Assembly: GCA_026388185.1 (NCBI GenBank)
Contig: JAPLKG010000011.1
Span: forward strand, 124,001-188,000
From: Candidatus Eisenbacteria bacterium
Lineage (GTDB): Bacteria > Eisenbacteria > RBG-16-71-46 > JAFGJU01
Direction of reading: 5' to 3'
Length of the DNA: 64,000 nt
A model generated the notes under the pieces. That model saw only the letters and a program-made list of their open reading frames with translations, did no database searches and was not told the origin of the DNA. Positions within the stretch are counted from its first letter, which is position 1, and each line of letters starts with the position of its first letter. Shown here one piece after another: positions 43,501 to 50,809 of this stretch. The position numbers and the translations under genes were made by a program.

Positions 43501-45195
43501 CTACCACCTGGCGGCCAGTCTCAGCGAGAAGAGGGCGCCGGACTCGTCTTCCTTCTCGACGTGATTCTTGTTCTCGATCTGCTTGAGCCCCGCCGACGCT
43601 TCGATTAGGACGTTGTCACGAGGGAGCCACCTCACAAAGGGCGCGATTGAGCGTTTCGTCTCCACGATTCCGGAGAGCTTATCCGCATTGACCATGCCCA
43701 TTTCTTCCCGCCACGGTTGTCCCAACTCTCCCTCGCCCTTGAGTATCTCGTCCCAACTGAGGCCCAGTTCAAAGTCACGCGAGACATCGCAGGAGAGAAG
43801 AAGAAAGACGCGTTTGGAATCGGGGCCGAGACAGTAACCGAGGGGCAGGCCCTGGTGAGAGGCGTCTCTGTCGTAGACATCGCTGTAGGAGACGCTGTAG
43901 GTGTAGTTCCACACCCGTGAGAGTTCTGCAATGGCATTGAAGGTGCGGCCGCCGGTGGACTTGGACATTGCCGTTCCCAGTTGATACGCAAGCTTGGTCG
44001 GTCTCTTGGAAGTTTCTTCAGCCCAGTCGTCCAGCATGAACTCGCCGTAGAGGCTCACGCCTCTGCACGCCCTCACCACAAGATCGGTGCTCACTCCCAC
44101 GTTGTTTCTTGCGGGATCGTCCGCCCCCGAATCCTGGGAATCGCGGTGGAGAGTTCTCTCCACCAGAGTGAAAGGCACGAGCGAGATGGCGTAGAGAGGC
44201 TCTACGAAGCGGCTGTGGTAGATTGCCGTTTCGGCGAAGCCGATCTGAATTGAGTTTGAGGGGGCTATGTCGATTCTGTGACCGGCAAGGTATTTTCCCT
44301 CTTCTGAGTCCAGGATGCCGCTCACGGTAGAGATCTTGAGCTTCCTGCCAAAAGCCTTGCTTGCGGACAAGAGCGTGTAGCTTGATGCCGCATCGGAGAG
44401 AAGGAGAGTCCCGGTCCTTCCCGGTCCCCATCTGAGCTTGTCTCTCCCGAGGGTCACGTCGATGAAAGGCGCTCTCAGCGATATGTAGAACCTATCCGAG
44501 AGAATCAAGACGTCCTTGAGGCTGAAGAGCTCTTCCCCGTATCGCCAGCCGCCTGAGAGCTTCCCGACGTAGATGTCTTCAAACAGGACAATGTTTGGCC
44601 TGAGAAGAACCCACGCTTGGAAGCCTGCTCGCGCCCCGTCCCTGAGCTCCATGTCTTCCGTGTCCCAGTTGTCGGCCGTGGCGTCCGCATACAATGAGAA
44701 GCGGAAATCGAGGTTCTGGCCTTGTTTCTGGAAAAGGAACGGCGTTTCCGCGTGGGCGGTGGCGCCGCTCGTTTCGCGGTTCGCGCCGTAACCAGTCGCA
44801 CCGGCCCCGCTCGTCCCGCCGCTCGCTCCTCCCTCGAGGTCCCTCATCTCCCTGCTGAATTCCCTGAGCAATCTCTGCAGCGCCGGTGAATTCGGCGCCG
44901 GCCTCGAGCTTTCCTGGAGCGATATCAAGAGCTCTGCGACGTCGTATCTGGATACGGGTTCGGTCGAGACGAAGAAGGAGTCCACGAGGCCCTGAACCCA
45001 GAGTTTTCTCAGTTCTTCGTAGGCCCAGTGGCCCGTCGGGAGAAGCTCCGGTGGGGTAAGGTGGGAGGTCGCGTAACACGAAGTGGCAGGGCTCTGCTGC
45101 GCGCAAGACGCGCCGGATGGACACAGGGCATACGCCGCAGTGAGAAGGACCGCGGTCGCGAGAAAGACGGCTGTGACACGTGCGCGAGCTTTCAT
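43501..45195 (-). CDS. Second Wzi-like capsule-assembly outer-membrane protein
   Basis: A 564-residue exported barrel, a paralogue of the neighbour: GRDKLRWGPGRTGTLLLSD lines up with GRDKVSWGPGKSGSLILSD, and GHWAYEELRKLWVQGLVD with the SLH-like part. A signal peptide follows the ATG at 45195; the protein ends in Trp as barrels often do. The longer ORF start at 45204 lies inside the predicted -10 box, so it cannot be the start if the promoter call is right. It has its own promoter and is transcribed against the polysaccharide operon. Confidence 0.85.
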   Translation of the reverse strand: MKARARVTAVFLATAVLLTAAYALCPSGASCAQQSPATSCYATSHLTPPELLPTGHWAYEELRKLWVQGLVDSFFVSTEPVSRYDVAELLISLQESSRPAPNSPALQRLLREFSREMRDLEGGASGGTSGAGATGYGANRETSGATAHAETPFLFQKQGQNLDFRFSLYADATADNWDTEDMELRDGARAGFQAWVLLRPNIVLFEDIYVGKLSGGWRYGEELFSLKDVLILSDRFYISLRAPFIDVTLGRDKLRWGPGRTGTLLLSDAASSYTLLSASKAFGRKLKISTVSGILDSEEGKYLAGHRIDIAPSNSIQIGFAETAIYHSRFVEPLYAISLVPFTLVERTLHRDSQDSGADDPARNNVGVSTDLVVRACRGVSLYGEFMLDDWAEETSKRPTKLAYQLGTAMSKSTGGRTFNAIAELSRVWNYTYSVSYSDVYDRDASHQGLPLGYCLGPDSKRVFLLLSCDVSRDFELGLSWDEILKGEGELGQPWREEMGMVNADKLSGIVETKRSIAPFVRWLPRDNVLIEASAGLKQIENKNHVEKEDESGALFSLRLAARW

Positions 45196-45202
45196 GCCGC
45201 AC

Positions 45203-45232
45203 ATGATAGGGGCCTGAGCGCGGCAGTGTCAA
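45203..45232 (-). promoter_or_regulatory. Promoter TTGACA-18-TATCAT for the second Wzi-like gene
   Basis: On the minus strand TTGACA (plus 45227-45232) is 18 bp from TATCAT (plus 45203-45208). Seven bases separate the -10 from the ATG at 45195, which places the ATG at the likely transcription start and suggests a leaderless mRNA. Confidence 0.6.
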
Positions 45233-45256
45233 GGGCAAGAAAGGGCGCGGAAGCAT

Positions 45257-45285
45257 TTGACGGAACGAGGTGCAAATGCTATCCT
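45257..45285 (+). promoter_or_regulatory. Promoter TTGACG-17-TATCCT for tdh
   Basis: TTGACG (45257-45262) and TATCCT (45280-45285) with 17 bp between. Transcription would start about 45292, with a 75-nt leader before tdh. The leader has a tiny ORF (45303-45326, seven codons) of unknown meaning. Confidence 0.55.
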
Positions 45286-45367
45286 TCTTGGTCAACCTTC
45301 GCATGAACGTCTTACTTGATAGGTAAGCAGGAATCACATGAGTGCATGAATTGATAAGGAGGAAAGC

Positions 45368-46480
45368 ATGGCGAAAATGAAGGCGGTTGTGAAGACGAAA
45401 CCCCAGCCCGGGGCAGAGTACATGGACGTCGATACCCCGAAGATTGCCCCTGACCAGGCACTCGTCAAGGTCAGAGCCACGTCCATCTGCGGCACGGACG
45501 TCCACATTTACAAGTGGGACGCGTGGTCTCAGGGAAGAATCGGAGAGAAGAGGCTTCCTCAGATTCTTGGCCACGAGGTGGCGGGAGAGGTCGTAGAAGT
45601 GGGCTCGAACGTGAAGAAGGTCAAAGTTGGAGACTACGTTTCCGCCGAGACTCACATTCCCTGCAAGGCCTGCATCCAGTGCCTCACCGGGCAAGAGCAC
45701 ATCTGCGCCAACCTCTCGATACTGGGCGTGGATTGTAACGGCGCATTCGCGGAGTTCATCGCGGTGCCGGATTCAGTTTGCTGGATTAATGACCGCGCCA
45801 TCCCTCCCGAGTTCGCAACCGTTCAGGAACCTCTCGGAAACGCCACCTACGCGGTCCTGGGAGAAGACAACGACGTCGCCGGTAAGACGATGGCCATAGT
45901 CGGAGACGGCCCGATAGCTCTCTTCGCTGTCGGCGTGGCTAGGGCGGCGGGCGTCACGAAGATATTCCTCGTCGGAAAGTACGACATCAACATGGAGATC
46001 GGCAAGCGGATGGGCGCGGATTTCACGCTCTACGCCAACAAGCAGGACATCGACCGGGTCAAGTTCGTCAAAGACAACACCTACGGTTTCGGAGCGGACA
46101 TAGTGCTCGACATGGCCGGCTCTCCGCAGGCGCTCGATGAAGGTTTCAAGATGCTACGCAAGGGCGGCAGGTTCACGGCGTTCGGGATAGCCTCCGAATC
46201 GCCGACCCTCGTTGACTACAACAATGGAATCGTCTTCAAGGGCGCCCAGGTTCACGGAATAAACGGCAGGTTGATGTTCGACACCTGGTTCCGTATCAGA
46301 AACCTCCTGGCTTCGGGTAGGCTTGACATAAGCCCCGTGATCACCCACATGTTCACTCTCGCCGACTTTGACAAGGGCTTCACCGAGATGATGACGAGAC
46401 CGAGAACGTCGGCCAAGATCGTGCTCTTCCCGGACAAGAGAGAGTTTGAGGAGGCGAAGCGCCGCAGGGGAATCGCATAG
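45368..46480 (+). CDS. tdh: L-threonine 3-dehydrogenase-like zinc alcohol dehydrogenase
   Basis: A 370-residue medium-chain dehydrogenase that oxidises L-threonine to 2-amino-3-ketobutyrate with NAD. CGTDVHIYKWD carries the catalytic-zinc Cys, GHEVAGEVVEVG the His/Glu pair, and CKACIQCLTGQEHIC the four structural-zinc cysteines. The nucleotide fold follows (AIVGDGPIALFAVGVARAAG). A strong AAGGAGG precedes the ATG. Length is slightly above the usual 340-350 because of a basic, Glu-rich tail. No kbl partner is adjacent, so related polyol dehydrogenases remain possible. Confidence 0.88.
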   Translation: MAKMKAVVKTKPQPGAEYMDVDTPKIAPDQALVKVRATSICGTDVHIYKWDAWSQGRIGEKRLPQILGHEVAGEVVEVGSNVKKVKVGDYVSAETHIPCKACIQCLTGQEHICANLSILGVDCNGAFAEFIAVPDSVCWINDRAIPPEFATVQEPLGNATYAVLGEDNDVAGKTMAIVGDGPIALFAVGVARAAGVTKIFLVGKYDINMEIGKRMGADFTLYANKQDIDRVKFVKDNTYGFGADIVLDMAGSPQALDEGFKMLRKGGRFTAFGIASESPTLVDYNNGIVFKGAQVHGINGRLMFDTWFRIRNLLASGRLDISPVITHMFTLADFDKGFTEMMTRPRTSAKIVLFPDKREFEEAKRRRGIA

Positions 46481-46515
46481 CGGAACTGCGCGGAACGAAG
46501 CGCTCTGAGCTACGT

Positions 46516-46560
46516 GGCTGCGTGAACGGCCTTCGAGGGTCGCCACGCAGCCTTTTCTTT
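46516..46560 (+). terminator. Rho-independent terminator after tdh
   Basis: A perfect nine-base stem, GGCTGCGTG (46516-46524) with CACGCAGCC (46544-46552), is followed by TTTTCTTT. It separates tdh from the valS transcription unit. Confidence 0.85.
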
Positions 46561-46595
46561 GCGTCGCGGAGGACCTGAAGACGCCCCAATTTCCA

Positions 46596-46625
46596 TTGAC
46601 TATGGCCTCGGCTTTGTGATAGCTT
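46596..46625 (+). promoter_or_regulatory. Promoter TTGACT-18-TAGCTT for valS
   Basis: TTGACT (46596-46601) is 18 bp from TAGCTT (46620-46625). The bases TAGCTTGTG are the same as at the kinase promoter 5585-5593. An ATG lies eight bases past the -10, starting the upstream ORF before valS. Confidence 0.6.
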
Positions 46626-46633
46626 GTGAGTTC

Positions 46634-46714
46634 ATGCATCTTGGCGTTGAGCGGCAACCTGTGACGTTGGCCGCTCTTAAGCTTAAATGGGGTTGGCCTC
46701 TTCAAGGTGATTAA
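46634..46714 (+). CDS. Possible 26-residue upstream ORF (leader peptide) of valS
   Basis: The ORF starts with an ATG at the predicted transcription start and runs 26 codons, ending with TAA directly touching the valS ATG in the same frame. It contains two Val codons and six Leu codons, not a striking enrichment. Translating it would bring ribosomes to the valS start; the AAGGTG ribosome site for valS lies inside it. A hairpin GAGCGG/CCGCTC also spans it. It may be a real coupled leader or merely a chance open frame. Confidence 0.4.
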   Translation: MHLGVERQPVTLAALKLKWGWPLQGD

Positions 46715-49381
46715 ATGAACGACAAAAGTCCGGCAGAGGCGAAGGAAGCCTCTGCCCCCTACGACCCCTCAAAGGTCGAGAAGAAGTGGTACTCATATTG
46801 GATCGAGAAGAACTGCTTTTCGGCGGCTCCCAGCGCAGACAAGAAGCCCTTCTGCATCATGATTCCTCCGCCCAACGTGACGGGCAGCCTCACCATGGGT
46901 CACGTGCTTAACAATACGCTTCAGGACATCATCATAAGATGGCGCAGAATGGAGGGATACGAGACTCTGTGGCTTCCAGGGATGGACCACGCAGGGATCG
47001 CCACGCAGAACGTCGTGGAGAGGGATCTCCTCAAGCGGAAGATTCGCAAAGAGGATCTGGGCCGCGAGAAGTTCGTGGAAGAGGTCTGGAAGTGGAAGGA
47101 GCGGTATGGCGGCATCATTCTGAAGCAGCTTCAGCTCCTGGGTTGCTCCTGCGACTGGTCGAGGGAACGCTTCACAATGGACGCCGGCCTGTCGAAAGCC
47201 GTGGAAGAAGTCTTCATCAGGCTCTTTGAGAAGGGCCTAATCTACAAGGGCAAATATATCATCAACTGGTGCCCGAGGTGTAAGACGGCGCTCTCCGACG
47301 AGGAAGCAAGCCACCAGAATGCCAAGGGTTATCTCTATTACATCAAGTATCCGATAAAGGGTACTCAGAAGCACATCACGGTCGCCACGACGAGGCCCGA
47401 GACCATGCTGGGAGACGTGGCAGTTGCAGTCAGCCCCAAGGATCCGCGCTTCAAGAGTCTTGTCGGCAAGACGGCAGTCCTGCCGTTCCTGAGGCGCGAG
47501 ATGCCGATAATCGCCGACGACTACGTGGATCCCAAGTTCGGAACCGGTGCGGTCAAGGTGACTCCGGCACACGACGTGAACGACTTCGAGATCGGCAAGC
47601 GTCACGGACTCAAGCCCATCGTTGTGATCAACGAAGACGGAACCATGAGCGAAAACGCGGGTGATTTCGCGGGGCTGGACCGTTTCGAGTGCCGCAAGAG
47701 ACTTTTAGAGGCTCTCGAAGACAGGGGGCTTATCGCGAAGACCGAACCGTACGAATACGCGATAGGTCACTGCTATCGTTGTGACACGATCGTGGAACCC
47801 TACCTTTCCGACCAGTGGTTTGTGAGAATGAAACCGCTTGCCGAGCCCGCAATCGCGGCCGCCAAGAAGGGCCAGGTGAAGTTCTTCCCGAAGCGCTGGA
47901 GTAAGGTGTACCTCCACTGGCTGGAAGGCATAAGAGACTGGTGCATCTCTCGGCAGTTGTGGTGGGGTCACAGAATACCCATCTGGTACTGCGACGAGTG
48001 CGGCGAGATACACGCCTCGAGTGGAAAGCCGGAGAAGTGCAAGAAGTGCTCGGGCAGCAGCCTGCGGCAGGACAGCGACGTGCTGGACACGTGGTTTTCT
48101 TCCTGGCTCTGGCCGTTTTCCACTCTCGGCTGGCCGGAGGAGACGGAGGACTTGAAGTACTTCTATCCGACGTCTCTTCTCGTCACGGCGCCCGACATCA
48201 TTTTCTTCTGGGTGGCGCGCATGGTGATGGCCGGCATTGAGTTCACCGGGAAAGTGCCGTTTCCGCACGTGCATCTTCACGGGATAGTGCGCGACGAGCT
48301 CGGCCGAAGGATGCAGAAATCGCTCGGGAATTCTCCCGACCCGATAGACATAATCTCGGAGTACGGAGCGGACGCCCTGCGCTTTGCGATGGCGCTTCTC
48401 ACCCCGACGGGCCAGGACATTCTGTTTTCCGCAAAGAAGCTCGACACTGGGAGGCACTTCGCGAACAAGCTCTGGAACGCGGCGAGGCTCGCCATCACCA
48501 ACCTGGAGGGGTTTGACCCTTCGGGCGTCGACGCGAAGTCGCTCAAGCTCACGCTCGAAGACAGGTGGATCTTGAGCAGGCTCTCAAAGCTGACAAAAGA
48601 GACCGGCAGGTATCTTACTACTTACAGGTTCAACAGCGCGGCCCGTGCGCTGTACGAGTTTGCGTGGGGCGAGTTCTGTGACTGGTATCTCGAGCTGGCC
48701 AAGATTCGTTTCTACGGGGACAAGAATGCTCCCGAGTACGCGTCGGTCCAATACGTGACTCACAAGGTCCTGGACACGTTCCTGAGACTGCTTCATCCTT
48801 TCATGCCGTTCATCACCGAGGAAATCTGGCAGAAGCTGCCGGGTAGCGGTGAGAGTCTGGTCAGGGCCAGGTGGCCCAAGAGTTCGAAGGCCATGGTGGA
48901 TGAAGAGGCCGAGAAGGAGATGGCCGTTCTCCAGCAGGCGGTCTGCGGGATAAGGAACATTCGTTCCGAGATGAACGTCGCGCCGAGCAGAAAGGCCTCG
49001 GTATTGATAAAGGCCGAAGGTAGCTGCCTTGAGATTCTCAAGAAGAACGAAGCCAGCCTCAAGTTCCTCTGCAAGGTTGACCGTGCCGAGATCTCTTCGT
49101 CGGTCACGAAACCCAAACTCGCCGCGAGTTCCATCACGGAGGGCATGGAAATCTACATGCCTCTGGAGGGTCTCATCGACGTAGAGGTGGAGAAACGGAG
49201 ACTCGGCAGGGAACTCCAGAAGGCGCGTGGAGACCTTGAGCTCACGCTCAAGAAGCTCGACAACAGAGACTTTGTGGCCAAGGCAAAGCCTGAAGTGGTT
49301 GAGAGGGAGCGCCAAAAGCTCACGACGTTCGAGGAGTTGACCGACAAGCTACAGAAGAATCTGGAAGCGCTGGGAGCCTAA
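46715..49381 (+). CDS. valS: Valyl-tRNA synthetase
   Basis: An 888-residue class I aminoacyl-tRNA synthetase charging tRNA-Val. The HIGH motif is TMGH at residues 60-63 inside PPPNVTGSLTMGHVLN. The editing domain follows (VATTRPETMLGDVAV), then DTWFSSWLWPFSTLGWPE, and the KMSKS loop is RMQKS in GRRMQKSLGNSPDP. The anticodon-binding domain and a C-terminal coiled coil (VEKRRLGRELQKARGDLE) complete the normal layout. Full length for the family. It has its own promoter, and the DUF4139 gene follows after 21 bp. Confidence 0.97.
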   Translation: MNDKSPAEAKEASAPYDPSKVEKKWYSYWIEKNCFSAAPSADKKPFCIMIPPPNVTGSLTMGHVLNNTLQDIIIRWRRMEGYETLWLPGMDHAGIATQNVVERDLLKRKIRKEDLGREKFVEEVWKWKERYGGIILKQLQLLGCSCDWSRERFTMDAGLSKAVEEVFIRLFEKGLIYKGKYIINWCPRCKTALSDEEASHQNAKGYLYYIKYPIKGTQKHITVATTRPETMLGDVAVAVSPKDPRFKSLVGKTAVLPFLRREMPIIADDYVDPKFGTGAVKVTPAHDVNDFEIGKRHGLKPIVVINEDGTMSENAGDFAGLDRFECRKRLLEALEDRGLIAKTEPYEYAIGHCYRCDTIVEPYLSDQWFVRMKPLAEPAIAAAKKGQVKFFPKRWSKVYLHWLEGIRDWCISRQLWWGHRIPIWYCDECGEIHASSGKPEKCKKCSGSSLRQDSDVLDTWFSSWLWPFSTLGWPEETEDLKYFYPTSLLVTAPDIIFFWVARMVMAGIEFTGKVPFPHVHLHGIVRDELGRRMQKSLGNSPDPIDIISEYGADALRFAMALLTPTGQDILFSAKKLDTGRHFANKLWNAARLAITNLEGFDPSGVDAKSLKLTLEDRWILSRLSKLTKETGRYLTTYRFNSAARALYEFAWGEFCDWYLELAKIRFYGDKNAPEYASVQYVTHKVLDTFLRLLHPFMPFITEEIWQKLPGSGESLVRARWPKSSKAMVDEEAEKEMAVLQQAVCGIRNIRSEMNVAPSRKASVLIKAEGSCLEILKKNEASLKFLCKVDRAEISSSVTKPKLAASSITEGMEIYMPLEGLIDVEVEKRRLGRELQKARGDLELTLKKLDNRDFVAKAKPEVVERERQKLTTFEELTDKLQKNLEALGA

Positions 49382-49402
49382 CTTTTCCGTGGAGGTGAAG
49401 CC

Positions 49403-50767
49403 ATGAGACTGAGCACGGGTGTTGCCGCGCTGGCGGCATGTTGTTTCTTTCTGTGCGCCGGCTCTCTCGTGATGGGAGAGGTCGCGGTCACGGTCTACAA
49501 TGAGAACATCGCCCTCGTGAAGGAGCTTCGCAAGATGAGCTTCCCCAGGGGCGAGAGCCAGGTGGAGTTCAGGGACGTCGCGGCCAGAATCGACCCGACC
49601 TCCGTTCATTTCGTCTCGAAGACAAACCCCAAGTCCGTGAGCATCCTGGAGCAGAACTACGAGTACGACCTGGTCAGCGCCGCGAAAATTCTGCAAAAGT
49701 ACGTGGACAATCGCATCACCGTCTTCACGAAAGACGAGAAGGTGTTTGAGGGCACGCTGTTGAGCTTCGACGCGCAGAATCTGGTCCTGGGCCCGGAAGA
49801 GAAGCAGGGACCCGTGACGGTCGTGTCGAGAGAAAACGTCCGGGACGTGAGCTTCCCTGCCTTGCCAGGCGGCCTCATAACCAAACCCACGCTGGTCTGG
49901 AAGATTCTCTCCGAATCGGCGGGCGCTAACGAGGTGGAGGTGAGCTATCTCACCGACGGCCTGAACTGGCACGCCGAGTACGTTGCCGTCTCCGACCTTA
50001 AGGACGAGAACCTGGGAGTTGCCGGATGGGTCTCGGTCGAGAACAACTCGGGCGCGACCTACGAGAACGCCAAGCTCAAGCTGGTGGCAGGCAATATTCA
50101 CAGAGTGGTCACGCAGCTCCCCAGGACTCTCTACAAGACGGACGAGTTGGGGTCGCAGATGGCTGCTCCCGTCACCGAGAGAGCTTTCTTCGAATATCAC
50201 CTCTACAGCGTCGAAAAGCCGACGACCGTGAAGGACAACGAAATCAAGCAAATATCCCTCTTTCCCGAAACGAAGACGGCCGTAAAGAAGGTCTTCACGT
50301 ATGACGGAGCGAACTATCCCGACCAAGTGAGGATTACTCTGGAATTCGTGAACAGCGAGGCCGCGGGGCTCGGCATACCGCTTCCCAAGGGAAAGGTGCG
50401 CGTTTACAAGGAGGACGTCGATAAGGCTCTCGAGTTTGTCGGGGAAGACGCGATAGAGCACACGCCCAAGGGCGAGAAGGTGAGAGTCTACGTCGGCAAC
50501 GCCTTCGACGTGGTGGGGGAGAGGGCGACGGAGTCTGTCCGGCAGATCACACGGACTCTTCGAGAGGAGACCACGCGCATAAAGCTTCGCAATCACAAGG
50601 AAGAGGCCGTAGATATAATAGTGGTGGAGCACATCTGGGGTCAGTGGAGCATGATCGCAAACTCCCTCCCGTTTGTGAAGAAAGACGCCAACACGATAGA
50701 GTTCACGGCAAAGGTTCTCGCCGGGCAGGAGGTCGTTCTCACCTACACGGCCAGGATAGGTTATTAG
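49403..50767 (+). CDS. DUF4139-domain exported protein
   Basis: A 454-residue exported protein with a signal peptide (residues 1-about 25). The N-terminal portion (VTVYNENIALVKELRKMSF) and the DUF4139 body (VEVSYLTDGLNWHAEYVAV, GWVSVENNSGATYENAKLKLVAG) match a widely distributed family of unknown function; related proteins are often named mucoidy-inhibitor-like. It is probably periplasmic or surface-linked. An AGGTG/GGAGG site precedes the ATG. Its place between valS and uvrB gives no functional hint. Confidence 0.85.
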   Translation: MRLSTGVAALAACCFFLCAGSLVMGEVAVTVYNENIALVKELRKMSFPRGESQVEFRDVAARIDPTSVHFVSKTNPKSVSILEQNYEYDLVSAAKILQKYVDNRITVFTKDEKVFEGTLLSFDAQNLVLGPEEKQGPVTVVSRENVRDVSFPALPGGLITKPTLVWKILSESAGANEVEVSYLTDGLNWHAEYVAVSDLKDENLGVAGWVSVENNSGATYENAKLKLVAGNIHRVVTQLPRTLYKTDELGSQMAAPVTERAFFEYHLYSVEKPTTVKDNEIKQISLFPETKTAVKKVFTYDGANYPDQVRITLEFVNSEAAGLGIPLPKGKVRVYKEDVDKALEFVGEDAIEHTPKGEKVRVYVGNAFDVVGERATESVRQITRTLREETTRIKLRNHKEEAVDIIVVEHIWGQWSMIANSLPFVKKDANTIEFTAKVLAGQEVVLTYTARIGY

Positions 50768-50809
50768 CAGGCCGTTGGTCCGACGACGCTTGCCCCGGGT
50801 GTGGTTTGT

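Noticed and set aside
43490-43504. Palindrome TAGGC-CAG-GCCTA between the two Wzi-like genes as a bidirectional terminator
   Set aside because: The stem is short and there is no T-run on either side.
45303-45326. Seven-codon ORF in the tdh leader as a regulatory peptide
   Set aside because: Too short, no ribosome site and no threonine codons.
46632-46714. T-box or riboswitch before valS
   Set aside because: The leader is about 80 nt, lacks the AGGGTGGNACCGCG T-box element and contains an open reading frame instead.
49349-50632. 427-residue minus-strand ORF opposite the DUF4139 gene
   Set aside because: Composition (Leu, Val, Arg, His rich) and full overlap with a signal-peptide-bearing gene show it is a shadow frame.
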